Positions 29,496 through 38,692 of a DNA stretch of 64,000 nt are shown here, piece by piece; position 1 is the first letter of the stretch; each line of letters starts with the position of its first letter. The stretch lies in contig JARSSP010000015.1 in NCBI GenBank assembly GCA_029624675.1, positions 1 through 64,000 on the forward strand, in the 5' to 3' direction. Position numbers and translations under genes: made by a program. Below the pieces are notes generated by a model, which made no database searches, was not told the origin of the DNA, and saw only the letters and a list, made by a program, of their open reading frames with translations. Source of the DNA: Candidatus Contendibacter sp. (lineage in GTDB: Bacteria; Pseudomonadota; Gammaproteobacteria; Competibacterales; Competibacteraceae).

Positions 29496-30284
29496 ATGAT
29501 TAATTGGCACCGCCTGTTTGGCCTGACGCTGGCCGATTATTTCACCGGGACTAGCTATCAGGTCGAGATGGAAAAGGACGTAGCCCGCAAACGGCAATTG
29601 CTGGATATCGTGATTATCCGGGCAGTAGCCAATACTTCACCACTCCTCGAACCCTGCGATGGGCTGGAACACTTGCGGGCGCACAATCTGCTGACCTACA
29701 AATCGGGCCAAGAGGCGCTGGATGCCTGGGCGCTGGAAGAGTTGATCGGCCACTACGTCAACTACCGCAAGAGTTTTGCGCCCCGGGAACCGGTGACGGC
29801 GTTCGGATTGTACGCCGTCGCCACCCGCCATCCGAGCGCACTGCTGCGGGAGGTTGAAAACCAACGGGTCAAAGCCGGAATCTATACCGTTCGAGCGTTG
29901 CGGCAATCGATCACGGTGATCGTCCTCAAGGACGTCGCGCGGGCAACCCGCAATGCCTTATGGGCGCTGTTCAGCTTTGAAGCGGAACGAGTGGCGCAAG
30001 GCGCGCAAGATTATGTCTGGCGACAGGCCGATCATCTGCCGATCTTGCAAGAACTGTATCACCGCTACCAACAACTGGGGATGACCATGGCCTACACGTT
30101 TGAGAACTTTCGTCAGGATTTAGCCCGGGAACTGGTTGTCGAACTGCCCCCGGAAGAGCGGCTGCGCGGCCTGCCCCCGGAAGAGCGGCTGCGCGGCCTG
30201 CCCCCGGAAGAGCGGCTGCGCGGGCTTTCGGAAGCGGAGTTGCAACAGCTTCAACAATGGTTGCAAGGAAAGCTAAAGCATTGA
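29496..30284 (+). CDS. Rpn/PD-(D/E)XK-family transposase-like nuclease
   Basis: 262-residue protein of the dispersed Rpn-like family, which encodes PD-(D/E)XK nucleases linked to recombination. The N-terminus (WHRLFGLTLADYF, VEMEKDVARKRQLLDIVII, HNLLTYKSGQEALDAWALEEL, GHYVNYRKS) has the family's E...D-I-V plus YKS pattern. The C-terminus ends in three copies of LPPEERLRG followed by an SEAELQQL helix. GC content is back to that of the host, so this gene marks the rsmD-side edge of the island. It ends 5 bp from convergent rsmD. Confidence 0.7.
   Translation: MINWHRLFGLTLADYFTGTSYQVEMEKDVARKRQLLDIVIIRAVANTSPLLEPCDGLEHLRAHNLLTYKSGQEALDAWALEELIGHYVNYRKSFAPREPVTAFGLYAVATRHPSALLREVENQRVKAGIYTVRALRQSITVIVLKDVARATRNALWALFSFEAERVAQGAQDYVWRQADHLPILQELYHRYQQLGMTMAYTFENFRQDLARELVVELPPEERLRGLPPEERLRGLPPEERLRGLSEAELQQLQQWLQGKLKH
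30144..30224 (+). repeat. 27-bp in-frame tandem triplication
   Basis: Three adjacent copies coding LPPEERLRG, differing only in the final base of the third. C-terminal nonapeptide repeats of this kind are common in the family and vary in number. Confidence 0.95.
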
Positions 30285-30289
30285 GAGGC

Positions 30290-30865
30290 TCATGGGGTGG
30301 CCCGCCGCCGCGCCAGCCGATAGCTGACCGCCCCAGCGGTTTTTTCCCGCTGGATCGTCCATTGGACAGGCAGCGACGGTGCGAGTTGATCCATCGCCGC
30401 TTCCAGGTAAATCCACGCGGGGGCCGCCAGCCAACCGTTTTGTTCCAGCATCGCGCAGACGGGTTCCAGCAATCCCTGCCCAAAGGGTGGATCGAGGAAT
30501 ACGATCTCGAACGGTGTCGCTGGCTGGCGCAGCCAGGCCAGCGCATCGACCATTTCAACCCGCGCGTTTTCGGCCTTCAGCCGCGCCAGATTGTCGTGCA
30601 GAGCGTGCACCGCCAGCGGCTGATGTTCGACAAAAACCACTTCCGCCGCACCGCGCGATAGCGCCTCGATGCCGAGCGCGCCGCTACCGGCGAACAGGTC
30701 CAGACAGCGGGCGCCGGGCAGGACAGGCGCTAGCCAGTTGAACAGAGTTTCCCGTACCCGATCCGGCGTGGGACGCAACCCCGGCAGGTCCGGAAACTCC
30801 AGCCGCCGGCCGCACCACTGGCCGGCGATGACGCGCACCCGATTAGCGCCGCCGCGCCGGTTCAT
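30290..30865 (-). CDS. rsmD: 16S rRNA (guanine966-N2)-methyltransferase
   Basis: 191-residue SAM-dependent methyltransferase modifying G966 of 16S rRNA in the assembled 30S subunit. It begins with VRVIAGQWCGRRLEFPD and RPTPDRVRETLFNWL; SAM motif CLDLFAGSGALGIEALSRGA; catalytic motif IVFLDPPFG. It overlaps the preceding M16 gene by 4 bp and is in one operon with the two peptidase-family genes. Confidence 0.95.
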   Translation of the reverse strand: MNRRGGANRVRVIAGQWCGRRLEFPDLPGLRPTPDRVRETLFNWLAPVLPGARCLDLFAGSGALGIEALSRGAAEVVFVEHQPLAVHALHDNLARLKAENARVEMVDALAWLRQPATPFEIVFLDPPFGQGLLEPVCAMLEQNGWLAAPAWIYLEAAMDQLAPSLPVQWTIQREKTAGAVSYRLARRRATP

Positions 30866-32205
30866 GAACCGGTGGCGGGTTTGGGGGCAGCCTGGCCACC
30901 GCCGACGATCACGGTAATCAGCCGGTCGGGCTGGACATGGCGCTGCCAGGCGGCCTGGGCCTGCTCCAGACTGATGCCGTTCATCGTGCCAATGTAGTTT
31001 TGCAGGTAATCCAGCGGCAGCCCATAAAAGGCGATCACGCCCAGCGCGCCGACCAGTTTGCCGTTGCCGGCGAGATCGAGGGCAAAGCCGCCGGTAATGT
31101 TCTGGCGGGCTTCCTCCAGCGTTTGCGCGGCGGGGCCGTGGGCGGTGAACTCGCGCAAGGTCGTTTGGGCGACTTGCAGGGCGGTGTCCGCCTGATCGTT
31201 ACGGGTTTGCAGGTTCAGCACGAAGGGACCTGCCTGGCGCATCGGGGAAAATCCGCTATAAGCGCCGTAAGCCAGCCCGCGCTTCTCGCGGATTTCCTGG
31301 GACAGTTGCGAAACCAGCCCATTGCCGCCCAGCACATGGTTGCCCAGATAGAGCGCGTAATAGTCAGGATCGGCGCGGCTGACCCCGACCTGACCGATCA
31401 GGATATGGCTCTGGCTGGACGGATGGGGAATGCGGATGGTCTGGCTGGCCGTGATCGGCGGAACTGGCGGCGGCGGCGCAATCGGTTCGCCCTGGGGTAG
31501 ACCCCCGACCAACGCATTCGCCAGTTGCTCGGCGGATGGCCGGTCCAAATCGCCGACGAGGGCGACGACGGCATTCGCGGCGGTATAGTGTCGGCGGTGA
31601 AAATCCTGAATCTCCGCGCGGGCGATGGCGCTCAGGCTAGTTGGCGTCCCGTCGGGCGGCGAGCCGTAGGGGTGCTTGTCATACAGGGCCTTATAAAAAG
31701 CGTCCTGGGCAATGGCGCCGGGTGATTGGGCGCGCTCCCGCAGCGCCGTCAGCATTTGCTGGCGCACCCGGTCCACGGCATCCGGAGCGAAGGTTGGCTC
31801 CTTCAACAATCGGGCGACGGTTTCCACCGCCGGTTGCAGATAGCGTGGATCGACGAGACTCCGCAATGCAATCGTGGCCGAATCGCGCCGTGAGCTAGCG
31901 CTGAATCGGGCGCCAACCCGGTCCAGCCGGTCGGCGATGGCGTCCGCCGACCAGTCGCCCGCGCCTTCCTCCAACAAGGCATTGGTCAGCTTCGCCAGCC
32001 CCGGCCGTTCGCCGTCGCGCGCCGAGCCGGCGTTGAACAGGATTTGGGCGTCCACCATCGGCAGTTCCCGCGCCGGAATGAAATAGACCGGTACGCCGTT
32101 GGTGGTGCGCCAGTGTTGGATTTCAGGCACGGCGGCGGCCAGACCAGACGCCAGGAGTAGAGCGATAGCCAGAACGCTGGAGAGTAACGACTTCAGAGAA
32201 AACAT
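30862..32205 (-). CDS. M16-family protein, non-catalytic type, exported
   Basis: 447-residue periplasmic protein with a signal peptide (MFSLKSLLSSVLAIALLL..., cut near GLAAA). It has two M16 repeats, but at the site where active members have HxxEH it reads LTNALLEEG, so zinc ligands are missing. The C-terminal half has the usual R/Y pair region (EIREKRGLAYGAYSGF). It is the non-catalytic partner of the active M16 protein encoded just upstream, as in two-subunit M16B peptidases. ATG 32205 is preferred, with AAGGAT upstream; a GTG at 32226 is in frame. Confidence 0.88.
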   Translation of the reverse strand: MFSLKSLLSSVLAIALLLASGLAAAVPEIQHWRTTNGVPVYFIPARELPMVDAQILFNAGSARDGERPGLAKLTNALLEEGAGDWSADAIADRLDRVGARFSASSRRDSATIALRSLVDPRYLQPAVETVARLLKEPTFAPDAVDRVRQQMLTALRERAQSPGAIAQDAFYKALYDKHPYGSPPDGTPTSLSAIARAEIQDFHRRHYTAANAVVALVGDLDRPSAEQLANALVGGLPQGEPIAPPPPVPPITASQTIRIPHPSSQSHILIGQVGVSRADPDYYALYLGNHVLGGNGLVSQLSQEIREKRGLAYGAYSGFSPMRQAGPFVLNLQTRNDQADTALQVAQTTLREFTAHGPAAQTLEEARQNITGGFALDLAGNGKLVGALGVIAFYGLPLDYLQNYIGTMNGISLEQAQAAWQRHVQPDRLITVIVGGGQAAPKPATGS

Positions 32206-32268
32206 GGCGGGGAAATCCTTGAACACCCCTCTCCCCAGGTGGGAGAAGGGTTGGGGGTGAGGGGAGAT
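32206..32268. repeat. GC-rich intergenic repeat-like sequence
   Basis: The interval between the two M16 genes contains CCCCTCTCCCCAGGTGGGAG followed by a GGGTTGGGGGTGAGGGG tract. A similar CCCCACCCC...CCCTCTCCC tract lies at about 26445-26480, inside the 5' end of the island gene at 26409. They look like members of one dispersed intergenic repeat type. Confidence 0.45.
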
Positions 32269-33645
32269 TCAGCGAATCGCATGATCCATTCCAGCGGCGG
32301 GCGCGCTTGGCCGGCGACCATCCAGCGGCAACGGCTCCAGGGTCGCCACGGTCAGCCGGTCGTCGACCAGATACTTGCGGGCGACCGCGCGCACCTGCTC
32401 AGGCGTCACCGCCTGAATCCGCTGGACATAGTCATCGAGCCGGTTCCAGCCCAGCCCGACCGTTTCCAGCGTCCCCAGCCGCATCCCCTGATAGAACAAT
32501 GAATCCTGCTGGTATACATCGGTGGCGGCGACTTGGGCGACGACCCGCGCCAGTTCCTCGGGACCGATCAATTCCTCGCGCAGTTTGGCCACTTCGGCGC
32601 GCAAAGCCTGTTCCAACTCGGCGCTGTTGCGACCCGGCGCGGGATTACCGGCCAGCACGAACAACTCTTCCAAGCGCGAGACCGGGCTGTAGCTCGTACC
32701 GGCGGCAGCGGCCACCTGCGAGCCGCGAATCAGATGGCGACTGATGCGCCCGCTGTTGCCGCCGTCGAGAACGCCATCCAGCACGTCCAAGGCGTAAGGT
32801 TCCCAGTCCTCGGTCGCGGTCTTGAAGGTCGACGCCTTGTAGCCGAGTATGACGTAAGGCACTTCCGCCGGGGTCTTGACCACGAGGCGCCGCTCGCCCA
32901 GTTGAGGGATTTCCTGATCCAGGCGGGGCGAGGTCAAATCGCTGGGCGGCAACGGGCCAAAGTGTTTCTCCGCCAGTTCCCGAACCTTGGCCGGGTCCAC
33001 GTCGCCGACCACCACCAGGGTGGCGTTGTTCGGCGCATACCACCGCTGATACCAGCGCTGCAAATCGTCGAGACGAATGGATTGAATATCCTGCATCCAG
33101 CCGATGATCGGCTGACGGTAGGGGCTGGTGACGTAGGCGGCGGCGTGGAAGCGCTCCTGGGTCAACGCATCGGGCTGATCGTCGGTGCGCAGCCGCCGTT
33201 CCTCGGCCACGACTTGCGCTTCCTTGGCGACTTCCTCGGGCTTGAGCAGCAGATGGCGCATCCGGTCGGCCTCGAGCCGGAAACTGAGTTCCAGCCGCTC
33301 TTTCTCCAAGGTTTGGAAATAGGCGGTGTAATCGCGGCTGGTGAAGGCGTTTTCATCCCCACCGTTGGCGGCGATTAGACGGGAAAACGCGCCGCCGGGC
33401 ACGGTTGGCGTGCCCTTGAACATCATGTGCTCCAACAGATGGGAGATGCCGGTCAGCCCGCTGGGCTCGTAGCTGGACCCGACCTTGTACCAGACTTGCG
33501 AAACCACGACGGGAGCGCGGCGATCCACGCGCACCAGCACCTTGAGGCCGTTGGCGAGGGTGAATTCGTGAACGGGGGCCGCCGCGAGCGCCGTGGGGGC
33601 CAGCGCCAGCCCAAGGACGGCGACGACGATTCGAGAACTTGGCAT
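32269..33645 (-). CDS. M16-family zinc peptidase, exported, catalytic
   Basis: 458-residue periplasmic zinc endopeptidase of the M16B type. Signal peptide at about 1-21 (VAVLGLALAPTALAAA); HLLEH inverted zinc motif at about 69-73; the third ligand Glu is expected in the EVAKEAQVVAEERR helix downstream. Start 33645 is preceded by GGAGACCCT. The partner without the zinc motif follows after 63 bp containing a short GC-rich repeat. Substrates are probably exported peptides; not determined. Confidence 0.92.
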   Translation of the reverse strand: MPSSRIVVAVLGLALAPTALAAAPVHEFTLANGLKVLVRVDRRAPVVVSQVWYKVGSSYEPSGLTGISHLLEHMMFKGTPTVPGGAFSRLIAANGGDENAFTSRDYTAYFQTLEKERLELSFRLEADRMRHLLLKPEEVAKEAQVVAEERRLRTDDQPDALTQERFHAAAYVTSPYRQPIIGWMQDIQSIRLDDLQRWYQRWYAPNNATLVVVGDVDPAKVRELAEKHFGPLPPSDLTSPRLDQEIPQLGERRLVVKTPAEVPYVILGYKASTFKTATEDWEPYALDVLDGVLDGGNSGRISRHLIRGSQVAAAAGTSYSPVSRLEELFVLAGNPAPGRNSAELEQALRAEVAKLREELIGPEELARVVAQVAATDVYQQDSLFYQGMRLGTLETVGLGWNRLDDYVQRIQAVTPEQVRAVARKYLVDDRLTVATLEPLPLDGRRPSAPAAGMDHAIR

Positions 33646-33836
33646 AGGGTCTCCAGGTGGGGTGAGTTCCAAGGATCGATTCGGTCGTTTGGCAACCGAC
33701 CGGGAGAAGGGTTCAACCCAGCGCCGCAATGGCTTCAAGCAATGCAGCTATACGTTTATACTTGAAACAGGATAAATTTTTGCCATCCTCTTGCCGACTG
33801 TCAAAGCCATTGAATCACCCTGGAAGAAATCAATCC

Positions 33837-34658
33837 ATGTCGTCGCGCGGTGAAGTGCTCGTAGCGATTGTCAAAGATCAGCGTGATTTCGAGATTGCGC
33901 TGAAGCAATGTTGGTATCGCATTCCGGTTGATAGCGTCCATAAATTTCTCAAGAACCGCTGGCCTCCGCAATGGCTGGCGTTTTATCAAACCAAAAAGTT
34001 CGCGGGCGAGGCTTATGCGGTCAATTACTATGCGCCGGTGCTGGAGATACGGGAAGCGCACCGCGAACAGCTTTTCCCGGACGAGCCTCCCAATTCGAAG
34101 AGCGGCAAGCGTTATTATCAACTCCTGCTTCAGCCGCCGCGAAAACTACCCAAGCCCATTTTGAGCCGCCGGTGGCGACGGATTTTCTTTATCCCAACAA
34201 CGACCGACAAGTTTTTCAACGCAATTGAAATCAATGACCTGTACGATGAAAGTCCCTTGGAGGATCGGCTCTGGGCCGAACTGAAGCGACAGCGGCTCTG
34301 GGCCGAACGGCAGGAAGACGTCAAAGTCAACAACCGAAACTATAAACTGGATTTCGCCATCCACTGTTGCAAGGGCAAAATTGACGTGGAAACCGATGGC
34401 GATACGTATCACGCCGATCCCAAGAAAACGATTGCGGATAACCTGCGCAACAACGATTTGGCATCCGTGGGCTGGCAGATTCTGCGTTTTTCCACCCGAC
34501 ACATTCAAGAGGAAATGCTGGAATATTGCACTCCGATCATTAACAGGACGGTCGAATACCTGGGTGGATTAGATAAAGACGGACTCATACCTTATCGAGT
34601 CAGCCCGCAGGTCTACGTGGCGACGAGTTTTCACCCCGTCAATTCTCCCTTTGGGTAA
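33837..34658 (+). CDS. DUF559/Vsr-like PD-(D/E)XK nuclease-domain protein
   Basis: 273 residues. The C-terminal half has the DUF559/very-short-patch-repair endonuclease-like pattern: DRLWAEL, YKLDFAIHCCKGKIDVETDGD (Asp then Glu-x-Asp), then DPKKTIADNLRNNDL and GWQILRFSTRHI. The N-terminal half (about 1-150) has no recognised domain and could bind DNA or a ligand. ATG 33837 is chosen with GGAAG about 10 bases upstream; an in-frame alternative at 33729 adds 36 unconserved residues. It is a lone gene divergent from the M16 operon and convergent with sat. A 27-bp partial tandem duplication lies at 34266-34308. Confidence 0.65.
   Translation: MSSRGEVLVAIVKDQRDFEIALKQCWYRIPVDSVHKFLKNRWPPQWLAFYQTKKFAGEAYAVNYYAPVLEIREAHREQLFPDEPPNSKSGKRYYQLLLQPPRKLPKPILSRRWRRIFFIPTTTDKFFNAIEINDLYDESPLEDRLWAELKRQRLWAERQEDVKVNNRNYKLDFAIHCCKGKIDVETDGDTYHADPKKTIADNLRNNDLASVGWQILRFSTRHIQEEMLEYCTPIINRTVEYLGGLDKDGLIPYRVSPQVYVATSFHPVNSPFG
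34266..34308 (+). repeat. 27-bp partial tandem duplication in DUF559-like gene
   Basis: CGGCTCTGGGCCGAAC occurs at 34266-34281 and 34293-34308, 27 bp apart, coding RLWAE twice in frame. Confidence 0.85.
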
Positions 34659-34680
34659 GGCCAGAGGAAGCACCGAAAAA

Positions 34681-36405
34681 TCAGGACCGGCCGCGAACGA
34701 AGCCCAGACTTTCCAACTTCAGCAGAACGCGCTGGGCCGCCTCGCCGGGGGTGCAGTCGCGAGTATCGAGCACCAGGTCGGGATGTTCCGACGCTTCGTA
34801 GGGGTCGCTGACGCCGGTGAATTCCTTGAGGACGCCAGCCCGCGCCTTGGCGTACAGCCCCTTCCGGTCGCGCGCCTCGCAGGTCTCCAGCGGCGTGGCG
34901 ACGTGAATCTCGATGAAGCCGCCGAGCGGCGCGATCATTTCACGCACCTGGCGGCGGGTGGCGGCGTAGGGCGCGATGGGCGCGCAAATGGCGATGCCGC
35001 CGTTCTTGGTGATCTCGCTGGCGACGTAACCGATCCGCAGAATGTTGAGGTTGCGATGCTCTTTGGAAAAGCCGAGTTCGCTGGACAAATGCTTGCGGAC
35101 GAGATCGCCGTCCAGCAGAGTGACCGCCCGCCCACCCAGTTCCAGCAGCTTGACCCTTAGCACATTGGCGATGGTGGACTTGCCCGATCCAGACAGGCCG
35201 GTGAAGAACACGGTGAAACCCTGCCGGTGACGCGGCGGATGGGTGCGGCGCAGTTCCGCCACCACTTCGGGGTAGGAAAACCAGTCGGGAATTTCCAGCC
35301 CCTCCCGCAAGCGGCGACGAAATTCGGCGCTGGAAAGATGCAGCACAGTTTCACCGGCTTGCACCTCGCTGCTGGGGAGATACTGGGCGCGTTCCCGCGC
35401 ATAGACCATTTCCGGCAACGGCACGATCTGGATGCCGAGCTCATGCTGATGGCGGAGCGCCAGTCGTTGAGCGGCGTAAGGATCGTAAAACGCTTGGCCC
35501 TGCTGGAGGTTCGGGCCTGGCCCGGTAGGGTCCCGACCCACGATGAAATGGGTGCAGCCATGATTTTGCCGAATGATGGCGTGCCAGAGCGCCTCGCGCG
35601 GTCCAGCCATCCGCATGGCCAGATTGAGCAGGCTGAACGCCGTGGTCTGTTCGGGATAAGTCCCCAACACATGTTCGTAACACCGCACCCGCGCGTAGTG
35701 ATCGACATCGCCCGGCTGGGTCGCGCCCACCGCCGGATGAATCAATAGATTGGCCTCGGTCTGCTGAACGGCGCGCAGAGTCAGTTCCCGATGGACGCGG
35801 TGCATCGGGTTGCGGGTCTGAAAGGCCACCACCCGCCGCCAGCCCAGCTTGACGAAACGGTCGCGCAGTTCGCGCGGTGAGTCGCGCCATTGTGGGAAGT
35901 CGTAATGAGTGGGTGGCTCGATACCATGCAGCCGGCCGCCCACGTACACCGGCCCGGTCCGATGGAGCAGGTGGAACACGCCGGGATGCGCGTCGTCATC
36001 CGTGCCGAACACCCGCCGCGCTTCGTGGAGCAGGTCGGGCCGCCAGACATCGCCGACCTCCAACACCGCCAGCAACACCCCCTCGGCGTCGCGCAACGCC
36101 ACCCGACCGCCACGCCCGATTTGGTCGGCGAACGCCTCCGATACGTCCAGGGTGATCGGGATCGGCCACAAGGTTCCCTTGTTGAGCCGCATCTCCGTAA
36201 CCACCCGGTCATAATCGGCCTGGTTTAGAAAACTATCCAGTGGCGAAAATCCGCCGTTCAGTAACAATTCAAGGTCGCAAAGCTGGCGTGGGGTCAGGTC
36301 CCACGAGGGGTATTCCTGAGCTTGGATCTTGAGCGAAGCCGCCTCGGCAGCATTGAGGTACAGATTTTTGAGAATGCCGCCGTGGGCTTCGATTGGGTGA
36401 ATCAT
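34681..36405 (-). CDS. bifunctional sulfate adenylyltransferase / adenylylsulfate kinase
   Basis: 574-residue cytoplasmic fusion that activates sulfate to APS and phosphorylates it to PAPS. Sulfurylase domain at about 1-390: QTRNPMHRVH at about 196 and HFIVGRDPTGPG, both active-site loops. APS kinase domain at about 395-574: P-loop GLSGSGKST at about 403, LLDGDLVR, and FTGVSDPYEASE. This is the ATP-sulfurylase type related to fungal and dissimilatory enzymes, not CysDN. Whether it supplies assimilation or sulfated products is not shown by the neighbours. Confidence 0.94.
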   Translation of the reverse strand: MIHPIEAHGGILKNLYLNAAEAASLKIQAQEYPSWDLTPRQLCDLELLLNGGFSPLDSFLNQADYDRVVTEMRLNKGTLWPIPITLDVSEAFADQIGRGGRVALRDAEGVLLAVLEVGDVWRPDLLHEARRVFGTDDDAHPGVFHLLHRTGPVYVGGRLHGIEPPTHYDFPQWRDSPRELRDRFVKLGWRRVVAFQTRNPMHRVHRELTLRAVQQTEANLLIHPAVGATQPGDVDHYARVRCYEHVLGTYPEQTTAFSLLNLAMRMAGPREALWHAIIRQNHGCTHFIVGRDPTGPGPNLQQGQAFYDPYAAQRLALRHQHELGIQIVPLPEMVYARERAQYLPSSEVQAGETVLHLSSAEFRRRLREGLEIPDWFSYPEVVAELRRTHPPRHRQGFTVFFTGLSGSGKSTIANVLRVKLLELGGRAVTLLDGDLVRKHLSSELGFSKEHRNLNILRIGYVASEITKNGGIAICAPIAPYAATRRQVREMIAPLGGFIEIHVATPLETCEARDRKGLYAKARAGVLKEFTGVSDPYEASEHPDLVLDTRDCTPGEAAQRVLLKLESLGFVRGRS

Positions 36406-36424
36406 GGGGGTCCGCTTCTGGTTG

Positions 36425-36441
36425 GGCTGACAGGGTCAGCC
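36425..36441 (-). promoter_or_regulatory. hairpin in the sat-cysC leader
   Basis: GGCTGAC-agg-GTCAGCC, perfect 7-bp arms, 20 bp before the sat-cysC start on the minus strand. It could affect leader folding or be an operator. The AT-rich stretch at about 36450-36510 upstream probably contains the promoter. Confidence 0.4.
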
Positions 36442-36527
36442 ATTGCTTTATATTTTCTTGTAACCAAGAAGCGGTATACAAATAATTATAGGTTATAAAT
36501 TTATGGGATATTGAAACCGAGACGGGC

Positions 36528-36902
36528 TCAACGATACCCATAACCGCCGCCTGGCGGGGGCGCGTAATAGCGCGGCGGACCGTAGTAGCGGCGTGGCGGC
36601 GGCGGAGCATAACCGTCATCCTCGTCATACGAAGAATACGGCCGCTCGTTGTAGTAGTAGCCCTGCGACTGCCAATCCATATCGTTACCGATCGCGCCGC
36701 CGATCAGCGCGCCGGCCAGAGCGCCGGTCGCGGCGCCGCCGGTGGGATCGATATCATGACCGATGGCCGCTCCCGCCATCGCGCCGAACAGCGCGCCGCT
36801 GGTCGCGTAATAGTTGGGGGGAGCCCCAGGCGGAGGCGGAACACAGGCTGTGCTCAGGCCCAGCGCCGCCGCCACGATGGCAATCTTGAATGACGCGCGC
36901 AT
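36528..36902 (-). CDS. glycine-zipper lipoprotein
   Basis: 124-residue predicted outer-membrane lipoprotein. Signal peptide with lipobox LSTAC (Cys about 20), then a Gly-zipper membrane-associated segment (GALFGAMAGAAIGHDI, then GALAGALIGGAIGND), and a Tyr/Pro-rich tail with repeated PPPRRYYGPPRYY. Such proteins are usually small envelope-stress or channel-like proteins. No function can be given. Monocistronic by position. Confidence 0.8.
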   Translation of the reverse strand: MRASFKIAIVAAALGLSTACVPPPPGAPPNYYATSGALFGAMAGAAIGHDIDPTGGAATGALAGALIGGAIGNDMDWQSQGYYYNERPYSSYDEDDGYAPPPPRRYYGPPRYYAPPPGGGYGYR

Positions 36903-37097
36903 TGCGAATTCTCCCTGGTCAATTCATCGGAGTAGCGAAAATGGGTAAAAAAGTGGCGGCGGTCCCACGCAAAGCGTCGGCGCCACCGCCGCAACGCCCA
37001 CATGCACCCACCCTGGTCAAGATGCAATATCCCATCCACCAGGTGAATGATGCCTGAACATCCCTTGCCAAGCTGGGGTTCAAGGGCAGCAATCTCG

Positions 37098-38207
37098 CTA
37101 GCAGTGGCCACCCTCAGCCAACCGCGCCTGCAATTCCCAGCCGATCAAGGCCGCCCGCCAGCCTTGCCGCAGCGGCGAATCCACCCCGACCAGCAGGTTC
37201 TCCACATCCCGCCGGTCAGCGCAGGCCGGCGGCGGAATGCCCTGCTCACGTGCCCGGGCCGCGATCAGCGCGAGCCATTCATCCACTTGCGTGACCTGAC
37301 TCGGTGTCAGACGCGGTCGCGCAGGCCGGGCTGGCCATTGGTCCGGTGGCTCGGCGCGAGCGGCCTCGATACGCTCCAGCAGGTCGGCGCCGTGCCGTTG
37401 TACCGTCCCCGCCGACAGACCGCGAACGCGCTGTAACTGTTCCACATCCCTGGGCATCCGCCGGGCCAGTTCGACCAGCACGGCGTCCTCCAGAATCCAG
37501 CGGCGCGGCCGATCGTGAGTGCTAGCCCGCTCCTCGCGCCAAGCCGCCAGGGTTCGCAGCACAGCTCTTTGCACACCGCTCAGACGCCGATGCTCCCGAA
37601 CCCGCCGCCAGGCTTCCCACGGTTGCAATCGATAACGATCAGGATGACAAAGCGCCTGAAAATCCTCGCTCAGGGCATCCAGCCACCCACGCTCCTCCAG
37701 GGCCGCATGCTGCCGTCGGTACAATTCCGGCAGATACCGCACGTCGTCGGCCGCATAGCGCAGCCATTCCGGCGCCAGAGGTCGATGGCGCCAGTCGGCG
37801 CGAGTGTGCGCCTTGCTCAGCTCCACGCCGAGCAGTTGTCGCACCAGGGCCGCATAGCCGATCTGATGGCCCTGACCCAGCGCCAACGCCGCCAGTTGGG
37901 TGTCGAACACGGGCGCGGGCGCCGCGCCGCGCAAGTGAAAGAAAAGTTCCAGGTCCTGCTGCGCGGCGTGCAGTATCTTCGTAATGGCGGGATCGTGGAG
38001 CATATCCAGCAGGGGGTCCAGCGAGGGGAGCGCCAAGGGGTCGATGCAGGCGACCTCATTGGCGCTGGCAATTTGGATCAGACAGAGTTGCGGGTAGTAG
38101 GTGCGCTCGCGGATGAATTCGGTATCGAGCGCCAGCCAGGATTCGCCGCGCAACCGGGCGCAGAAATCGACCAACGCCGGCTGGTCGACGATGTAAAGAT
38201 CGCTCAT
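37098..38207 (-). CDS. rnd: ribonuclease D
   Basis: 369-residue 3'-5' exoribonuclease for tRNA 3' maturation. DEDDy exonuclease motifs: [17 protein letters not shown], and Y-A-A-D-D-V-R-Y near residue 165. A C-terminal HRDC-like region follows ([15 protein letters not shown]). The start overlaps the moaC stop by 4 bp (ATGA), so the pair is cotranscribed. Confidence 0.95.
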   Translation of the reverse strand: MSDLYIVDQPALVDFCARLRGESWLALDTEFIRERTYYPQLCLIQIASANEVACIDPLALPSLDPLLDMLHDPAITKILHAAQQDLELFFHLRGAAPAPVFDTQLAALALGQGHQIGYAALVRQLLGVELSKAHTRADWRHRPLAPEWLRYAADDVRYLPELYRRQHAALEERGWLDALSEDFQALCHPDRYRLQPWEAWRRVREHRRLSGVQRAVLRTLAAWREERASTHDRPRRWILEDAVLVELARRMPRDVEQLQRVRGLSAGTVQRHGADLLERIEAARAEPPDQWPARPARPRLTPSQVTQVDEWLALIAARAREQGIPPPACADRRDVENLLVGVDSPLRQGWRAALIGWELQARLAEGGHC

Positions 38208-38680
38208 TCACGCCGCCAGGGGCCGGATTTTCCGCCAGTCTTTTCCAGCAAGCGGATATCGGTCATGGTCATGCCCCGGTCCACCGCCTTGCACATGTCG
38301 TAGATCGTCAGCAGGGCTATCTGAACAGCGGTCAAGGCTTCCATTTCCACCCCGGTCCGACTCTGTGTTTCCACGGTGGCCCGACAGCGAACGGCGTTGC
38401 GTTCCGGTTGCGGTTCCAAATCCATCGCTACCCGAGTAAGGGCCAGCGGATGGCAAAGCGGGATGAGATCGGCGGTGCGCTTGGCACCCATGATGCCGGC
38501 GATGCGGGCGACACCGAGCACGTCGCCCTTGGCATGCGCGCCGGCCACGATTCGCTCCAACGTGGCCGGCTGCATGAGAATCCAACCCTCGGCGACGGCC
38601 GCCCGGCGAGTGACCTCCTTGTCGCCCACGTTCACCATGTGGGCCTCGCCGGCGGCGTCGAAGTGGCTCAGTTCAGCCAC
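38204..38680 (-). CDS. moaC: cyclic pyranopterin monophosphate synthase
   Basis: Converts the MoaA product to cyclic pyranopterin monophosphate in molybdenum cofactor synthesis. 158 residues, normal length. Conserved [48 protein letters not shown] and MCKAVDRGM are all present. It starts 12 bp after hppA. Confidence 0.96.
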   Translation of the reverse strand: MAELSHFDAAGEAHMVNVGDKEVTRRAAVAEGWILMQPATLERIVAGAHAKGDVLGVARIAGIMGAKRTADLIPLCHPLALTRVAMDLEPQPERNAVRCRATVETQSRTGVEMEALTAVQIALLTIYDMCKAVDRGMTMTDIRLLEKTGGKSGPWRRE

Positions 38681-38692
38681 GGGCAGTTCGTG

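Noticed and set aside
36854..37111. 85-codon minus-strand ORF between the glycine-zipper gene and rnd
   Set aside because: Overlaps the start of the lipoprotein gene, has no good ribosome-binding site and no recognisable pattern.
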